From positions 25,515,867-25,579,866 of the forward strand of contig OU342630.1 in NCBI GenBank assembly GCA_910589415.1: 64,000 nt of DNA. Direction: 5' to 3'. Under the pieces are notes generated by a model. The model was not told where the DNA came from. It saw only the letters and a program-made list of their open reading frames with translations, and did not search any database. Position 1 is the stretch's first letter, and each line of letters starts with the position of its first letter. Origin of the DNA: Malachius bipustulatus (taxonomy: Eukaryota; Arthropoda; Insecta; Coleoptera; Melyridae). The position numbers and the translations under genes were made by a program. Below are positions 12,533 to 54,119 of this stretch, piece after piece.

Positions 12533-13431
12533 CAGGGTTAGAACTATTTAAAGGGCCACTACAGGGATATCCTAAACCATTGAAGACACGAAGTCGTTTA
12601 AATTAGAGAAAAGTTGCGCTATTTTGTGGCCATCTCGAATCCGTCAAAACATTCAAGATATATGTGACCGTTCCTGAAATATCCTGAAAAAACTGAAAAA
12701 TCGAGAAATCTTATTTTTGCCATATCTTTCTTACAATTGGAAATTATTAATAATTTTTCGTAGGCTTATTATTTTTTATTAGTATTAGTACCATATTATT
12801 TTTTTATGTCGTTCGATATGAAAAAAAATAATGGAAACCAAAAACTTCAGAAAAAAAAATTGGAAAATTTTTCTTCTTTTTTCAAAGAAAACCAGAAAAT
12901 GTTTCCCTGAAATAGGTCAATATGAAGTCATACTGCTTGCTTTATAGTTTGTTAGTTTCTCTATGATATTCGGTCTAAAAAGTTGTCTTTTTTTAGAAAA
13001 AAAAAGAACAAAAATTTTTGAAATTTATTTTTAGAAGTTTATTAGTTTTTGGTTTCCATTATTTTTTTCTTATCGAACGACATAAAAAAATAATATGGCA
13101 GCCATAAGAAAAACGAAAGTTGACTATGAAAACTCTGGGATCTAGTCGGTTTGAAAATTTTTGAAACGTCAAATGAATAGCTCATAACGGCTTATGTAAG
13201 CCTACGAAAAATTATTTATTAATTTCCAATAATTGTAAGAAAGATATGGCAAAAATAAGATTTCTCGAGTTTTTTCAGGATATTTCAGGAACGGTCACAT
13301 ATATCTTAAATGTTTTGACGGGTTCGAGATGGCCACAAAATAGCGCAACTTTTCTCTAATTCAACCGACCTCGTATATCTTCAATGGTTTAGGATATCCC
13401 TGTAGTGGCCCTTTAAATAGTTCTAGCCCTG
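12533..13431. mobile_element. Foldback MITE, family C (899 bp)
   Basis: A palindrome starting CAGGGTTAGAACTATTTAAA and ending with the complement, with TA on both sides. The arms stay paired deep into the element, for example the complementary blocks at about 12720-12775 and 13200-13262 (CATATCTTTCTTACAATTGG). Inner blocks (actctgggatctagtcgg) recur at 15.7, 50.7 and 56.7 kb, linking this family to O. Confidence 0.88.
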
Positions 13432-13473
13432 TATACCCCCAATGTAATATTTTCTTTAGATTTTGCCACTATA

Positions 13474-14409
13474 CCGAGTGACAAGTTTCAAAGCAGAACA
13501 TAGGCGAATAGCACGGGAAATCACATATTTGCAGTTTATTTCTCGCCACTTTTATCTACAAGAATGGTAAAATGGTGTCTATCGAAAGAGAATTATTTCC
13601 TGAGCATGCTGATACCAAAATACTTACTAATTAACAGTTTTCTATCATGACAGAATATTTTAAACATTTTCAAAATTAAAAGATGAGCAGCCATGACATG
13701 CTAGATTCGGATAACTTTTTCACTGTCAAAGCAAATATTTTCAATTATTTAATTTATTTTAATTCTTTATTTACTTATTTTAATTCATTTACCATCATTT
13801 TTTTCAATTGTTTTACCAACAATTGACTATGAAAAATAAATACGTAAAATAATTGAACTAAAACAATAACTACAACAAATATTCAAATAGTCCTTCATTT
13901 TGAAATTAATATCCCCCCCCCCCCCCCTTTTATAAATTGCGCTTCGAACTTATCCGAGTTTTTGGTTATCAACGAGTTCACATTCGACAAAGATCCCAAG
14001 AAAAGTCACAACAAGGATAAGGTGCTAAATCGTGAGATCTGGCCGGCCAGTTAATAGTACCACGGCGATAAACACGCGTCCCGCATTAGAATAGCTTTTA
14101 TTATTATTCATTGACAATCTTTGCAGGGTATATCAGTAATTAAAAATATTTGTTTTGACAGTAACAAAATGATTCCAATTAGTCATGTCATGGCCGCTCA
14201 CACTTTTAATTTTGAAAATGTTTAAGTTATTCTGTCATCCAAAAGAAACTGTTAATTATTAAGTATTTGGTATCAGCATGCTCAGAAAAGAATTCTCTTT
14301 CGATAGACACCATTACCATTCTTGTAGATAAAAGTGGTGAGAAATAAACTGCAAATATGTGATTTCCCCTGCTATTCGCCTATCTTCTGCTTTGAAACTT
14401 GTCACACGG
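13474..14409. mobile_element. MITE, family E (936 bp)
   Basis: The termini are CCGAGTGACAAGTTTCAAAG (13474) and its complement (CTTTGAAACTTGTCACACGG, ending 14409), with TA at 13472-13473 and 14410-14411. The inverted arms are about 200 bp or more. A C-homopolymer lies inside near 13911-13927. No coding frame. Confidence 0.85.
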
Positions 14410-14484
14410 TATGTGAAATTAATGTGTTGCATATAAATATAAAAAAATGTTACCATAGGGATGGTAACATTTTTTTTTATTGAA

Positions 14485-14716
14485 AATGCATATGCACTGA
14501 CGCTCTGGGAGCGGTTTATGGGCGGAGATGTCGATTCACGTTGGCCTTGAATCGCTGCAGATTGTATACTTCGGGAAACACGCCCTTTGGAATGCTGTTC
14601 CAAAGTCTGAAATAGGGTGGTACGAGGTGTAACGAGCTGAACCTGATACGAATGAACGTCTGCGGCTCGACGTGTATTTCTGCCCGGTCTTGTTCTGTGT
14701 AGCCTAAATCGTGCAT
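14485..14716 (-). pseudogene. 3' end fragment of a Jockey-like element (J1c)
   Basis: A 66-codon frame (14716-14516) repeats the C-terminus of J1b (HVEPQTFIRIRFSSLHLVPP) and ends in a natural stop. It is followed by the same 3' UTR (ATATGCATTTTC) and an A/T-rich tail near 14470. A severely 5'-truncated copy, typical of target-primed insertion. The tail abuts a small inverted repeat, TGTTACCATAGGGATGGTAA, at 14448-14467. Confidence 0.8.
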
Positions 14717-15160
14717 GATTTAATTTTTTTTTAATTGGGTCTTATACATATAGGGTCGTAGTGCCTACAACTTGAAATTATTTTGGACAATACAGCATGT
14801 CTCATATGAGAGTGACATGTCAAAGTTTTGTTTTTTTTTTTAATGGAATGCTCCTATGTTTATTGCATTTTTAGATTGTCTGAAAAGAAAAAATATGATT
14901 GGCTTTTACAGTTGTTGGTGTTTAAATTCAGAAGTTTTTGAGTTACATATATAAACAAGTGAAAATCGTCATTTTTCAAGTTCAAGGCCCTGTACCACGA
15001 AAACGGGTCAAGATAGAGAAAAACGGCTTACATGTCCCTATTTTAACTTTTCATGAACAACTATGATGTATACATAAAATGCTTATGCAGGGTGATAAAA
15101 AATTTGAAAAAATCTGAGATTTCTCCAGGCGTCGCCAAATAAAAAAGCAAAGAAAGTACC

Positions 15161-15295
15161 TATAGTTGGACCAGAGATATAACGAAACGACTTCTGTCAT
15201 TTTATCAATTTTTGGATTATTGAAATATTGTTGAAGTCATAAAATATGACAGTTTAACAATTAGATTTTTTCGTTATATCTCTTGGTCGACTATA
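15161..15295. mobile_element. 135-bp MITE, family M, copy 1
   Basis: Ends TATAGTTGGACCAGAGATAT and, inverted, TATAGTCGACCAAGAGATAT. A copy of identical length lies at 33934-34068. Non-coding. Confidence 0.82.
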
Positions 15296-15299
15296 CAAA

Positions 15300-16840
15300 T
15301 GTTTCTATACCATAGGATAGTAGGTTGGTTTGCTTTAGAACCACTGGACTGGGGCAGTCTGACAATTTAAAAATAAGTTTTCATAATAAGCTTTTGTTTT
15401 TCTTAAGGCCGCCATATTGTATTTTCATATCATTCTGTATTAAAAAAATTAAGGAAACCAAAAATATGTCACATTCAAAAAAAATTATTATTTTTTTTTA
15501 TTAAGTTTGATCACCAAATGACGTCGTATGACGTCGGAATATGACGTGACATTCCATAAATGACCTATGGTTATCTATGATATTCGGTTGAAGATTTTTT
15601 TTTAAAGGGATAAAATAAAAGTTAAAATTTAATGACAGATTTATGGTTTTGCTTAATTCTTTCAATACAGTATGACATTAAAATACAATATGGCCAAAAT
15701 AGGAAAAACAAAAGTTGACTATGACATCTCTGGGATCTAGTCGGCTTTAAAATTTTTTTGAATGTAAAGATATGAATATCTCGTAATATTTCAGGAACTG
15801 TCACAGATGTCTTGTATGACTTGACGAATTCGAGATGACCACAAATTACCATCTTTTCTTCAATTTAACCAACCCTTTACCTCTTGGCGTTTATGAGATG
15901 AAATACCCATGGTTAACTCTGAAATAAGGGACACCTTATTTCAGAGATAATCTTATACAGGGTGTCCCATAATATGTGGGCAATCTCCCGGATTTGGGTA
16001 AATTTCGTAAAAATAAATGAAAAAATAGCTATAAAATTAATTCCTCAGAGACACCCCTACAAAGATATTAGCTGTTGAAGTTGAGGGTTGAAAATCAATT
16101 TTTTGCAATAACTTTTTTATTTCTTGACCGATTTTGATAATTTTTGGTGTTATTTTGTATTATTTTGAACTGTTTAGAATAGTGTTTCTTAATCTTTGGT
16201 AGCACATACATAGACCTCAGGATGGCATAACCCCCTCAATCACTTGAAAGAAAACAATAAAAATAATGATTTTACAGTTTCTTAAGGTTAATTTTCTTTT
16301 TATTTGACATTTTTTACATAAAAAATGTATCCTTATTTATTTCGATAGAGCGAACCGTTATCGAGATAAACGTCCTTCTAATAGGTGATGCGTCGCAGGA
16401 ACTTTCTAAATTTCAAGTAAATTTTAACAAGATGGCTGCCCTTCTTCTTCTTCTTCTTAGTTGTTTAATGGCCTGATCCCTTTGGAAATATGGCCAGCTT
16501 CCATAACCTTGATTCCACTAGGAAATCGATTCGTGTTTCACTTTTCAGTTGTTAACTATCTTGTCATTGTTGTCAATTCACAAGGTGAACTTTCTTTTGT
16601 GGTACGATAGGTTATTCTTCACTTTTTTGCTTTCTTGTATCCTCTCTAATAATAGACAGTTAGTAGTAAGGACATCACAAACAGAGGAAAAACTCTTCTC
16701 GCTCTAGGGCAGGTCCAGAGCTTAACACAGTCCGAAATCTGCCTGGATAAGCCCAGGATGAGGAAGGATAGTTCTAAAAGACGGAGAAACATTTAGGTAG
16801 ATCTGGGTAAAAAGATTTATTTAGTTAGGTCTGATATAAG
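15300..16840. other. No gene; MITE-like fragments and 3' flank of an I-like element
   Basis: 15700-15790 resembles the inner arms of families C and O (ggaaaaacaaaagttgacta, atctctgggatctagtcgg). At 15954-15970 a TATACAGGGTGTCCCATAAT terminus starts another MITE whose partner end I could not find. 16441-16459 is a short CTT microsatellite. About 16640-16840 probably includes the 3' UTR of the element at 16841. Confidence 0.5.
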
Positions 16841-17370
16841 TTATAGCATAATTTTATTGATCTGCAGGAATCGTATAATGATGGGAATTGTATCCTTATT
16901 TAAATTGTGGATCAATGTGTTAAAATCGATTGGAGTAGGAATAATGGAGCTGAGATCTTTATAAATATCGCAGAGATTACTGATGTTCAGGGGGCAAGAA
17001 AAAAATATGTGTTGTAGATCTTCAATTTGTCCACACTCACAATAGGGATGATCTAGAAGTCCTAATTGGTGTTTGCGTTTCCCTGTGAGGCAGTGCCTCG
17101 TACGTAGACGAATGATTGTTGTGATGTGCCTACGATTGATGTATGGGATCGCAACAAAATAAGGATTAACTGGGAATGTTTTTACTAATGAATGATAGTC
17201 CCTACCTGTAACTACACTTTGATTGCCCCAGTCTCTAATCCACTCACGTTTTATGTCAGCAGTAATTGGCGGTAGCACAGTTGTCACATCTATGGACACC
17301 GATAAGGTAGAACCTAACGCAGAGCCAAATTTGGCCAAACTGTCAGCAATATCATTCCCTTTTATATTAG
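16841..17370 (-). pseudogene. 3' part of an I-like non-LTR element: RNase H end plus Cys/His domain
   Basis: The minus-strand frame reads from about 17370 (GNDIADSLAKFGS, the last helix block of a retroelement RNase H) to the stop at 16841. It includes LRTRHCLTGKRKHQLGL and CECGQIEDLQHIFFSC, the C-terminal Cys/His module of I/R1-like elements. The reading frame is open, but everything upstream (RT, endonuclease) is missing because family A copy 1 begins at 17371. Confidence 0.82.
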
Positions 17371-17414
17371 TTTAAATTTATAAATACATAGTTAAATTAC
17401 CGAGAAATAACCAT

Positions 17415-17494
17415 GCCGAGCTGGGATTTGAACCCAGACGGTGGCAGCGTCAACGGCTCAATAATTATAGTCAGTGACCTAAACCGCCGCGCTC
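17415..17494 (-). other. tRNA-like SINE head within A copy 1
   Basis: On the minus strand, GCGCGGCGGTTTAGGTCACT leads to a perfect T-arm CTGGGTTCAAATCCCAG. This contains the RNA polymerase III B box GGTTCAAATCC (17424-17434). A box A-like TTAGGTCACTG precedes it, and a long variable region suggests Ser/Leu-tRNA ancestry. The acceptor stem does not pair well, so it is not a functional tRNA gene. The same 80-bp module is in A copies 2 and 3. Confidence 0.72.
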
Positions 17495-17989
17495 AAAATA
17501 ACATCGACTCTTGAAATGCCTAATTTTCACGAGAACATTTGAAGAATAAGATAGGGGTAGTCTTTATTCCTTTATCAACTAATTTAATTCAAATTTTGAA
17601 GAAAGTAGACGGAATGAGCCTCATGATCTTTGTAGGTTGCCAATAAGTTTTTCTTCATTTTCAATTTATTGTAGGGAGTTAAAGGATTTTTTTGCTAGTT
17701 GAGGAGAGTCTTGCTAACTCGGTTGAGGATGCGTTATGACAAATTCTTATCTCGTTATTGTCATTTGATACTGAGACTGTCTAAAATACATTATATGAAT
17801 AAAAATTATATTTGGGTGGAACTATAAATTTTCTGAATCCAATCGGTTTAATTTAGGTACCTATGGTTATTGGTTACTTCACCTTTATATTTTCTGGATT
17901 TCAATTTGTTATAAAACAGGTATATGCATGGATTATACTAGTGTGACGTAGTAGACAAAATTTTCGTCTTTTCGTAGCACACGGCGTGG

Positions 17990-18211
17990 TCATCCTGAAA
18001 CAAAGCATTCATGCATGGTGTAGAGCTCATCTTCTTCGAGGTAGGACTGAGTCTCACAAATTCGGGAAGCACGATTCAGCGGGGTTTGTATTACAGAGCT
18101 CGTTTTTGGGCTGGGTGTTGATTGGAGTTCTTGTCTAAATAACGATCTCTTTTGTGTTGGTTTTCGGTAGACACTGTGCCACACAAGTTTTTTTTCAATT
18201 ACTTTTGGCAT
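17990..18211 (-). pseudogene. Penelope-like RT C-terminal fragment (A copy 1)
   Basis: The 73-codon minus-strand frame contains SVYRKPTQKRS, SSVIQTPLNRASRICE and YLEEDELYTMHECF. This is the pattern after the catalytic core of Penelope-like RTs (VYRKPT.T..YL...S.H...K.SV...L..RA..IC). The RT core and the GIY-YIG nuclease are absent, so it cannot be active. Two other copies sit in the same position of family A. Confidence 0.68.
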
Positions 18212-18755
18212 TATAATATAATAATGTAGTATTCAAAGGAGATTTAAGTTCTTTTCAATTTTAAAAGGATCGAAATAAGATGCTGAAAATCTGGCAGAAC
18301 TTTTTGAATGAAGTTACTGAACGTCTAATAATTAAATATTTTTTACTAAAAAATAACAACAATCGTATATTATTGAATTATTGTTTTCATACGTCAAACA
18401 TATTTTTATTAGGTAAGAAATTAATCCTAATGGCATATGAGTAAATTGGGAAGTCATTTGAACTTCTTTAGCTCAAATCGACTGTCCAGGGTATCCAACT
18501 TGAAGAAAAAATATCACAGCCAACTTGAACTCAAAAACGTCTGAAATGGGATATATCATTAACTTCCACAGGCATATTGAAGACAACTTTGTCAAGTTTC
18601 TCAATATATTTTTGGAGCTTAGATGGTTTTTAATTACCGCTTTTTAATTATGTGCCATGTCTGTTCTCTCGAATGTTCGTGATAAGATACTGCACTTTTG
18701 TCTTCAAACACCACTTACTTCTACAGGATGAGTTTTTTTTTCAAAGTTTAGTATA

Positions 18756-19940
18756 CACCGTGTTTTATATTAAGTCGGCACTATTGCTAACTTCGTTATT
18801 ATTTAAGCTAGAAAGTCGGTTAAATTAGCAAACTAGTAGTATTTTTTCTCCTGAATAAAATGGCGAAAGCAAAAAAAACAATTGAACATCGCGAATTCGA
18901 GATATTTAAAAAAATGTAACGTTTTTAATGGAACACCCTATATATTTTTGGATGGATCCGTTGCAAATTTTTTTTTAAAGGAAAAAGTCTTTATGCACTA
19001 TGATCCTAAAATAATAAATTCATTAATTATTCATTATTTTATTACTCCCAAAGTAGGCTGCGACAATAATTAATGTAATTTAGTGTACCTACCTACGTAA
19101 TGTAAGGTAAAAAAATATATCGTCCTCAATAGTGTATTATTCAATAAAAAAATACACAAAAAAAGGAGTTGTTATATTGAAAAGGATTTAATTTTAAATA
19201 AACAAATAACAGAACTTGTCTGTGTTTTAAATTAAGTCGGCACTATTGCTAACTTCATTATTATTTGAGCTAGAAAGTCGGTTAAATTAGCAAACTAGTA
19301 GTATTTTTTCTCCTGGATAAAACGATGAAAACAATTGAACATCGCGTTTTCGATATATTTAAAAAAATTGATATTTTTTATGGAACACCCTGTATATTTT
19401 TAGATGGATCGGTTGCAAAATTTTTTTAAAGGAAAAAGTCTCTATGCACTATGATCCTAAAATATTAAAATTTTACACACAAACAAGTTCTGTTATTTGT
19501 TTATGTAAAATTAAATCCTTTTCAAGGTAACAACTCTTATTTTTAGTGTATTTTTTTTATTGAAAAATACACTATTGAGGACGACATAATTTTTTTACCT
19601 TACATTACGTAGGTACACTAAGTTACAATAATTGTCGCAGCCTACTTTGGGAGTAATAAAATAATGAAAAATTAATGAATTTATTATTTTAGGATCATAG
19701 TGTATAAAGACTTTTCCCTTAAAAAAAAAATTGCAACCGATCCATCTAAAAATATACAGGGTGTTCCATTAAAAAAATTAAATTTTTTTAAATATCTCGA
19801 AAACACGATGTTCAATTGTTTTTCTGCTTTCGCTATTTTATTCAGCGGCATAAATACTACTAGTTTGCTAATTTAACCGACTTTCTAGGTTAAATAATAA
19901 CGAAGTTAGCAATAGTGCCGACTTAATATAAAACACGGTG
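18756..19940. mobile_element. Foldback element L with a third internal arm
   Basis: The left end CACCGTGTTTTATATTAAGT (18756) is the complement of the right end (19920-19940). The left arm sequence (aagtcggcactattgctaac) recurs in direct orientation at about 19230, so the element holds three arm copies, two direct and one inverted. CCTCAATAGTGTATTATTC (19122) pairs with its complement near 19560-19590. Non-coding. Confidence 0.82.
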
Positions 19941-20631
19941 TATATAGGGATCTCGTAAACTACTGCAGTTAGAGGAACAGTTAAATGGAGAAAGTACTTA
20001 GTGCTTTCTCTTTAATTTTATGAGCTAAATTCAACGCAACTTTTGTTTTTTTGGAAATCTACAAACGTTTCTAGATATTTGACATAAACTAAATTTCGCG
20101 AGTTTCCTTATACTGAGATAGCACTCTTAATATTGGGATTAGAGAAAAATTGTAAGAAAAAATTAAAAAAAAAAAAATTTATTTGCAAATTTATATTTTT
20201 TTATTTGTTGTATCATTTTCGAGTTATGACATACCTAAACATGTGTTTTTAAATGTAAGTCATAGTTGGTCATGACATTAAATGTTTCTTTTTCATTTTC
20301 TCAAAAAACTCAATATCAAACTCGATATGGTTTTTTCTGAAAATAAAGAAGTTATCGGGGTTTTTACATTTGAAGTTCATCGCTTATCATCACTTAATCT
20401 AACGAGTAGCATGCTGTCCCTCTCAAATCTCTCCCTAGAGATGATTGTATCACCACAAGATAGGTAGCATTGGGAATAAATCAAAATGTAAACAAAATTT
20501 TCATAAAAATATTTTTAAAATGATCAGATCTGTACATCATAAAAATGTCAACATATATAAATAAATATATTATTCCATTATAAAATATTATTAGCAAAAG
20601 TTGAACCTATAGCAGGACAACAATAGATAAT
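19941..20631. other. 3' flank of Gmd; no other gene
   Basis: AT-rich. It should contain the Gmd 3' UTR on the minus strand. The nearest canonical polyadenylation hexamer, read on the minus strand, is near 20200. Nothing else identified. Confidence 0.5.
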
Positions 20632-50005
<29,374 letters not shown>

Positions 50006-50045
50006 TTCCGGCAAGTGGGTTCTTATTATATTGTAAACCCTTTAC

Positions 50046-50500
50046 CTAAACAGAAACACCAAAATGAAGTGTTGTTTTGCTAGTTACTACTTAGGTACCA
50101 GTTAGTTACATGGTTTTTCTTACACAAGAAATAACAAAATTATAATATCCAGTAATATTTCTATTAGGTACACTGGCTGAAAACTGAAACTGAAACTATA
50201 TGAACAATTAAAAACTCACACCTCTTGAAGTATAAGTACTATTCCATCTCCATTCCAATTCTCACCATCCAATGAAAATTGAAAACTCTGAGATTGCGAA
50301 TTACGATTGGTGTAATTATTACTGTGATTTGTTTTGTGATAGGATAGGATACCTTACAATTGACCATTGATAATTATTTTGGTTGCCTTCAAAGCCATCA
50401 GCTGCTGAGTTGACAGCAAAATCGCTGTTTTGACAGCAGCCGATAGCTGTGCTGCTGAACACTGTCATTATTGTCAATTGTCAAAACAAACCACTAGCTT
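50046..50500. other. Upstream region of Gmd
   Basis: If Gmd transcription starts close to exon 1, the promoter is here. I see no convincing TATA box with initiator, and the next recognisable repeat starts at about 50501. No gene found. Confidence 0.4.
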
Positions 50501-51063
50501 ACATGCACCATGCACGATGCCGTTAGACGTTAGACGATGACGCGCAGGCTGCGTTCCGGTCTTGTGACGTCACGTGGTTCTAAGATTACACATGAGATTG
50601 CTCATATTTTTTTTATTGTCAGGAATAAATAAATAATTCTTTGTAGTGTAGGCTTGCATAAGTCGGCAACAGCTATCCATTTAACGTTTTAAAAATTTTG
50701 AAGGCCAACTAAATCCCAGAGTTTTCATAGTTAACTTTTATTTTTCTTATAGCCGCCATAATGTTTTTTTTATGTCGTTTGGTACAAAAAAATCATGAAA
50801 ATCAAAAATCAATAACATTAAAAAAAATTGTAAAAATTTCATTTTATTTTTTTTTTTTTGAAAAGAAATTGAAGATTCCATAATAGATCTAGTACAAAGA
50901 AAAACACAAGCAAAAAGGATGGAAGCAATATAGGTAATTCGACATTTATTTTATAAACAACCTCGCCGCGATTAATACTCTAAGTCAAAATAAAACCACA
51001 TGACGTCATTGCGCAGTAATAACCAAAATAGTAACAGCAATCGGCATTCCGTGTATATGTATA
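50501..51063. mobile_element. MITE O, copy 1
   Basis: About 560 bp. Its body (agacgatgacgcgcagg...gtgacgtcacgtgg ... ataagtcggcaacagctatc ... tagatctagtacaaag ... tgacgtcattgcgcag) is repeated in inverted orientation at 56424-56955. The right end reads ATCGGCATTCCGTGTATATG. The left end is more diverged (GATGCCGTTAG). Confidence 0.82.
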
Positions 51064-51227
51064 AAACCATTCTTTTAATCTTATTTTTTTAGGTAGGAAT
51101 CGGGTGTGCATGTTGTCCTACTATAACAACCCTTATATTGAAAACCGTCAAAAAAGGAATAGACGGCGACACCAAAAGCGCTGTTTTGAAAAAGCGTAGA
51201 TTGCAGTAGCTGGATATGTTCTTGGCA

Positions 51228-51690
51228 GTAGGGAACCTGTATTACCGCTTTACTAGGGTAGCGCATTCTCATTCTCACAAAAAGTTGGGAAAAAAGTTGG
51301 GAATGTCAAATTTGACTTCATAAACGTCAGATTTTCCATGAACGTACAACTGTCTAAAAATTCACATAATTTGTTATTAAGTCCGCGTATTAAAACGCAT
51401 TTTTCTCGGTAACTACGTGTTAGATACTAAAGTCTACAGCTTCGTAGATCCTATAAACCCGTAATATGTTTTTAATACCCACTGAAAGAGCATTCATCGA
51501 TTCCTATTTCGTGTTATTATTTTGTTTCATTTTTCAAACTTCGCTTTTTTCCACTTGATACCTACGCTTGTGACCAAATGTGCCAAAAATATGACATTCA
51601 GCTGTTCAAACATAACCGTGTTTAGTAAACGTCAACGAGTGAATGCGCTACCCTATAGTAAAGCGGTAATGCAGGTTCCCTACTTGGCAG
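51228..51690. mobile_element. MITE P, copy 1
   Basis: The inverted ends are TAGGGAACCTGTATTACCGC/TTTACTAGGGTAGCGCATTC and the complement. The body includes the block CTACAGCTTCGTAGATCCTA and serves as the empty-site reference for insertions N and K at 57-59 kb. Outside it, AAAAGCGCTG at 51175 and CAGCGCTTTTC at 51698 suggest an outer, older inverted pair. Confidence 0.8.
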
Positions 51691-51814
51691 CAGCTGGCAG
51701 CGCTTTTCAAAACGGCGTGACGTTCAGCGATGCTGACTTCCGGTTTGCTGCCAGCAGCTGTCGGCTTTGAACGCAACCATTATTATTGATTGATAGTGTC
51801 GTACACGATACACA

Positions 51815-53315
51815 TATACACCGTTCACATATTAAAAAAGAACTAGGTGGCCATGAACTTTTGTTTTTAGGTTTGCAAAAATGAAAACTCCCTAGATCTC
51901 GATTGACAATATCAGCTGATCGAGATATTAAAGGTTAAGTATAGACTGACATTTGTCAAATCACTCAAAGTGTCTCAGCTGATTAACAGCCATGTTGTCT
52001 AATTGAAGTTTTAGTAGTAGGATATCTACCTAGGATGATTTTTTACTCTGATCAATTTTTCTCAAACTAACAAATAAAATTATTAAATTTTTGACATTTT
52101 AAATTTCGAAAGAGCAAAATGACGAAAATAATATCTCTAAGATGAATAAATCCGCATTAAGAAAGCATTTCAATGATTAAGATCCAGAAAGTCCAAACTT
52201 GAGCAAACATTTAAGTCATATCAGAAGGTGAAATATATTTGGAATGTAAGTATTGAGTATGTATATCTGTATCTGCTAAATTGCTGGTAATTACTGTCTC
52301 TTATAGTAGTCAGACCGTGGCATTATAGCAAGTATTATTAGACAAGACAAATTTGATATTACACCCTTGGGCAGCCCACATAAAACAGGCACTGATTATG
52401 AAATTTTTGTGTTTCCGGAAGATTTGCAATTAATCTATTTCCAATACAACCCAATCGAAATGACATGGGGGTATTGTAAATTTCACTATACAAGCACGTA
52501 AATTAGCAGCTTCCCTCTAAGGATAAAGTAAAGAATGTATGTCTTGAAGAGCTTTCAAAATGTAAGTACACCTGACATGTGACAAAATTAATATAATCAT
52601 TGTGAAAAACTTATTTCGGAGGACTGGACGAAACAAATGGACATGGTGAAAATCTTATTAAAATCAGAGCGCTGAAGATGATTCTGATTCTAAGCAGGAT
52701 GCAGTAGCGGTTATTGATAATGGGGGATAATTTTGGGCCAGAAGCCAGAAGTCCAGAATCTTTGGCTGGTTTCCGACACACTACTACGATACCGAATAAC
52801 CGACGAATTGACGAAAAATATTTTTCATTTACGTACCTATATTTTAATATTTTAATAAACGTACCGATATATTTTAATTACCTGCTATGTATTTATTAAA
52901 AGTAAATTAATATAATTGATTCAAGTTTTTTATTTTATATTCAAAAAGTACATTTGTGTATTTTCCTAACTTGGCAAAATTACATGATAACCTTTTGCTC
53001 AAACTCTTATGAAAAGCTTAAGATTTTAAGATCTTAGATCCAGCGACATTGCGTTCTAGTTAAAGATTGCAATATGTGACTAAATGATTCAAAATAAAAA
53101 GCCCCCAAAGATGCAAATATAAATATAATAAGAAGAATACCAAAAATATCAAAAATCCATCTGGCAACTATGTCCTGTTCCTTGCCATAAAACTTCAACC
53201 TCATAAAAAAGAGACATAACCAAACTCCAGCCAATGATTGACAGCTGTTATACCCAGTGATTTCTATCACCCTACACCATAACCCAATTCTTTTATAATA
53301 AGTGAACGGTGTATA
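51815..53315. mobile_element. TIR transposon remnant S
   Basis: The ends TATACACCGTTCACATATTA (51815) and TATACACCGTTCACTTATTA (complement, 53315) are inverted. The interior holds a decayed plus-strand transposase. Family A copy 3 begins directly at its right end. Confidence 0.65.
52310..52700 (+). pseudogene. IS630/Tc1-like DDE transposase remnant
   Basis: Short open pieces separated by stops: HKTGTDYEIFVFPEDLQ, then QYNPIEMTWGYCKFHYTS (the NPIE block that carries the third catalytic acid in DDE_3 transposases), then frames resembling the C-terminal helix (VSTPDM, EDWTKQMD). Too decayed to function. The family call rests mainly on the NPIE.TWG block and its position inside TIRs. Confidence 0.5.
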
Positions 53316-54119
53316 TATCCCATTTCAGACGTTTTTGAATTCAGAGTTGGCTGTGGAAAATTCGAATTATGTTGGTACCTTTCCAAAAGCTGAGTTTTGA
53401 ACTACCTTTGACAAGCTAAATTTTTTAAGGTTATGGATGTTTCTAATCAAATTTGACTTTGTTTTAAATTTCACCTACTGGTTGTTGCCAAAACAGGAAT
53501 ATATTATCTAAAGTAGGTACTTATACTAATAATCGGGGAAATATTAATTTTTGTGTAAAATCAGACAAGGAGGATTTATTTCTTGATCGATTTTTTTCAA
53601 CTATATGTGAGATTATTAACGATTCCTTTAAATAGGTTTTCTGTATTTCAAAACTTTAATTTTTATCCAAAAAAATACGAAATATAAAAATTATCATAAT
53701 TTTATTGTTTGTTTTAAGTTTAGTAATAGAAGATAAAAATACAAGTTATGTTCATTGTCATTAAAATTTCTTGTTTAACGGTTAAAATAAGATTCATATA
53801 TTATAAGGTAAGCTATATTTCTACACTTCTACAGTTCTACACTTCTACAATGCTTTTATAGTTATTGAACAAGAAATATTCAACTAGAAAATTAAGAAAT
53901 GTTATCCAGAGAAGTAATTTAAAGGCTAGCGGTTACAACATTATTTATAAAAATCTACATAATATTATTTCGGATTTTTTTGCTCGCGATACTTCTTGAT
54001 TTTACTCTCAAATTTTATTGAGTCGGTTTAGATTCGAAGATAAAGATTATTCCCTGGAAATTTATAAAAGGCTATTTCAACAAATTTTTTCAACTGACTT
54101 CAATTTTCCAATATCAAAG

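Larger units (their letters stand above)
17371..18555. mobile_element. Chimeric TIR element A, copy 1 (left-truncated)
   Basis: Homologous to the right part of the full copies at 39156-42168 and 53314-55554. It begins inside the SINE segment (taaatttataaatacatag) and ends at the right terminus CTGAAATGGGATATA (18541-18555). Relative to the others it lacks a stretch just after the tRNA-like head (junction near 17500). It carries the same Penelope-like fragment at 17990-18211. Confidence 0.85.

Noticed and set aside
17415..17494. Functional tRNA gene on the minus strand
   Set aside because: The T-arm and B box are good, but the acceptor stem does not pair, box A is weak, and the segment recurs with an A-tailed body inside a transposon, so it is a SINE head.
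53034..53270. Small membrane protein (WIFDIFGILLIIFIFASLGAF)
   Set aside because: Hydrophobic stretch in AT-rich sequence inside transposon remnant S; no independent support.
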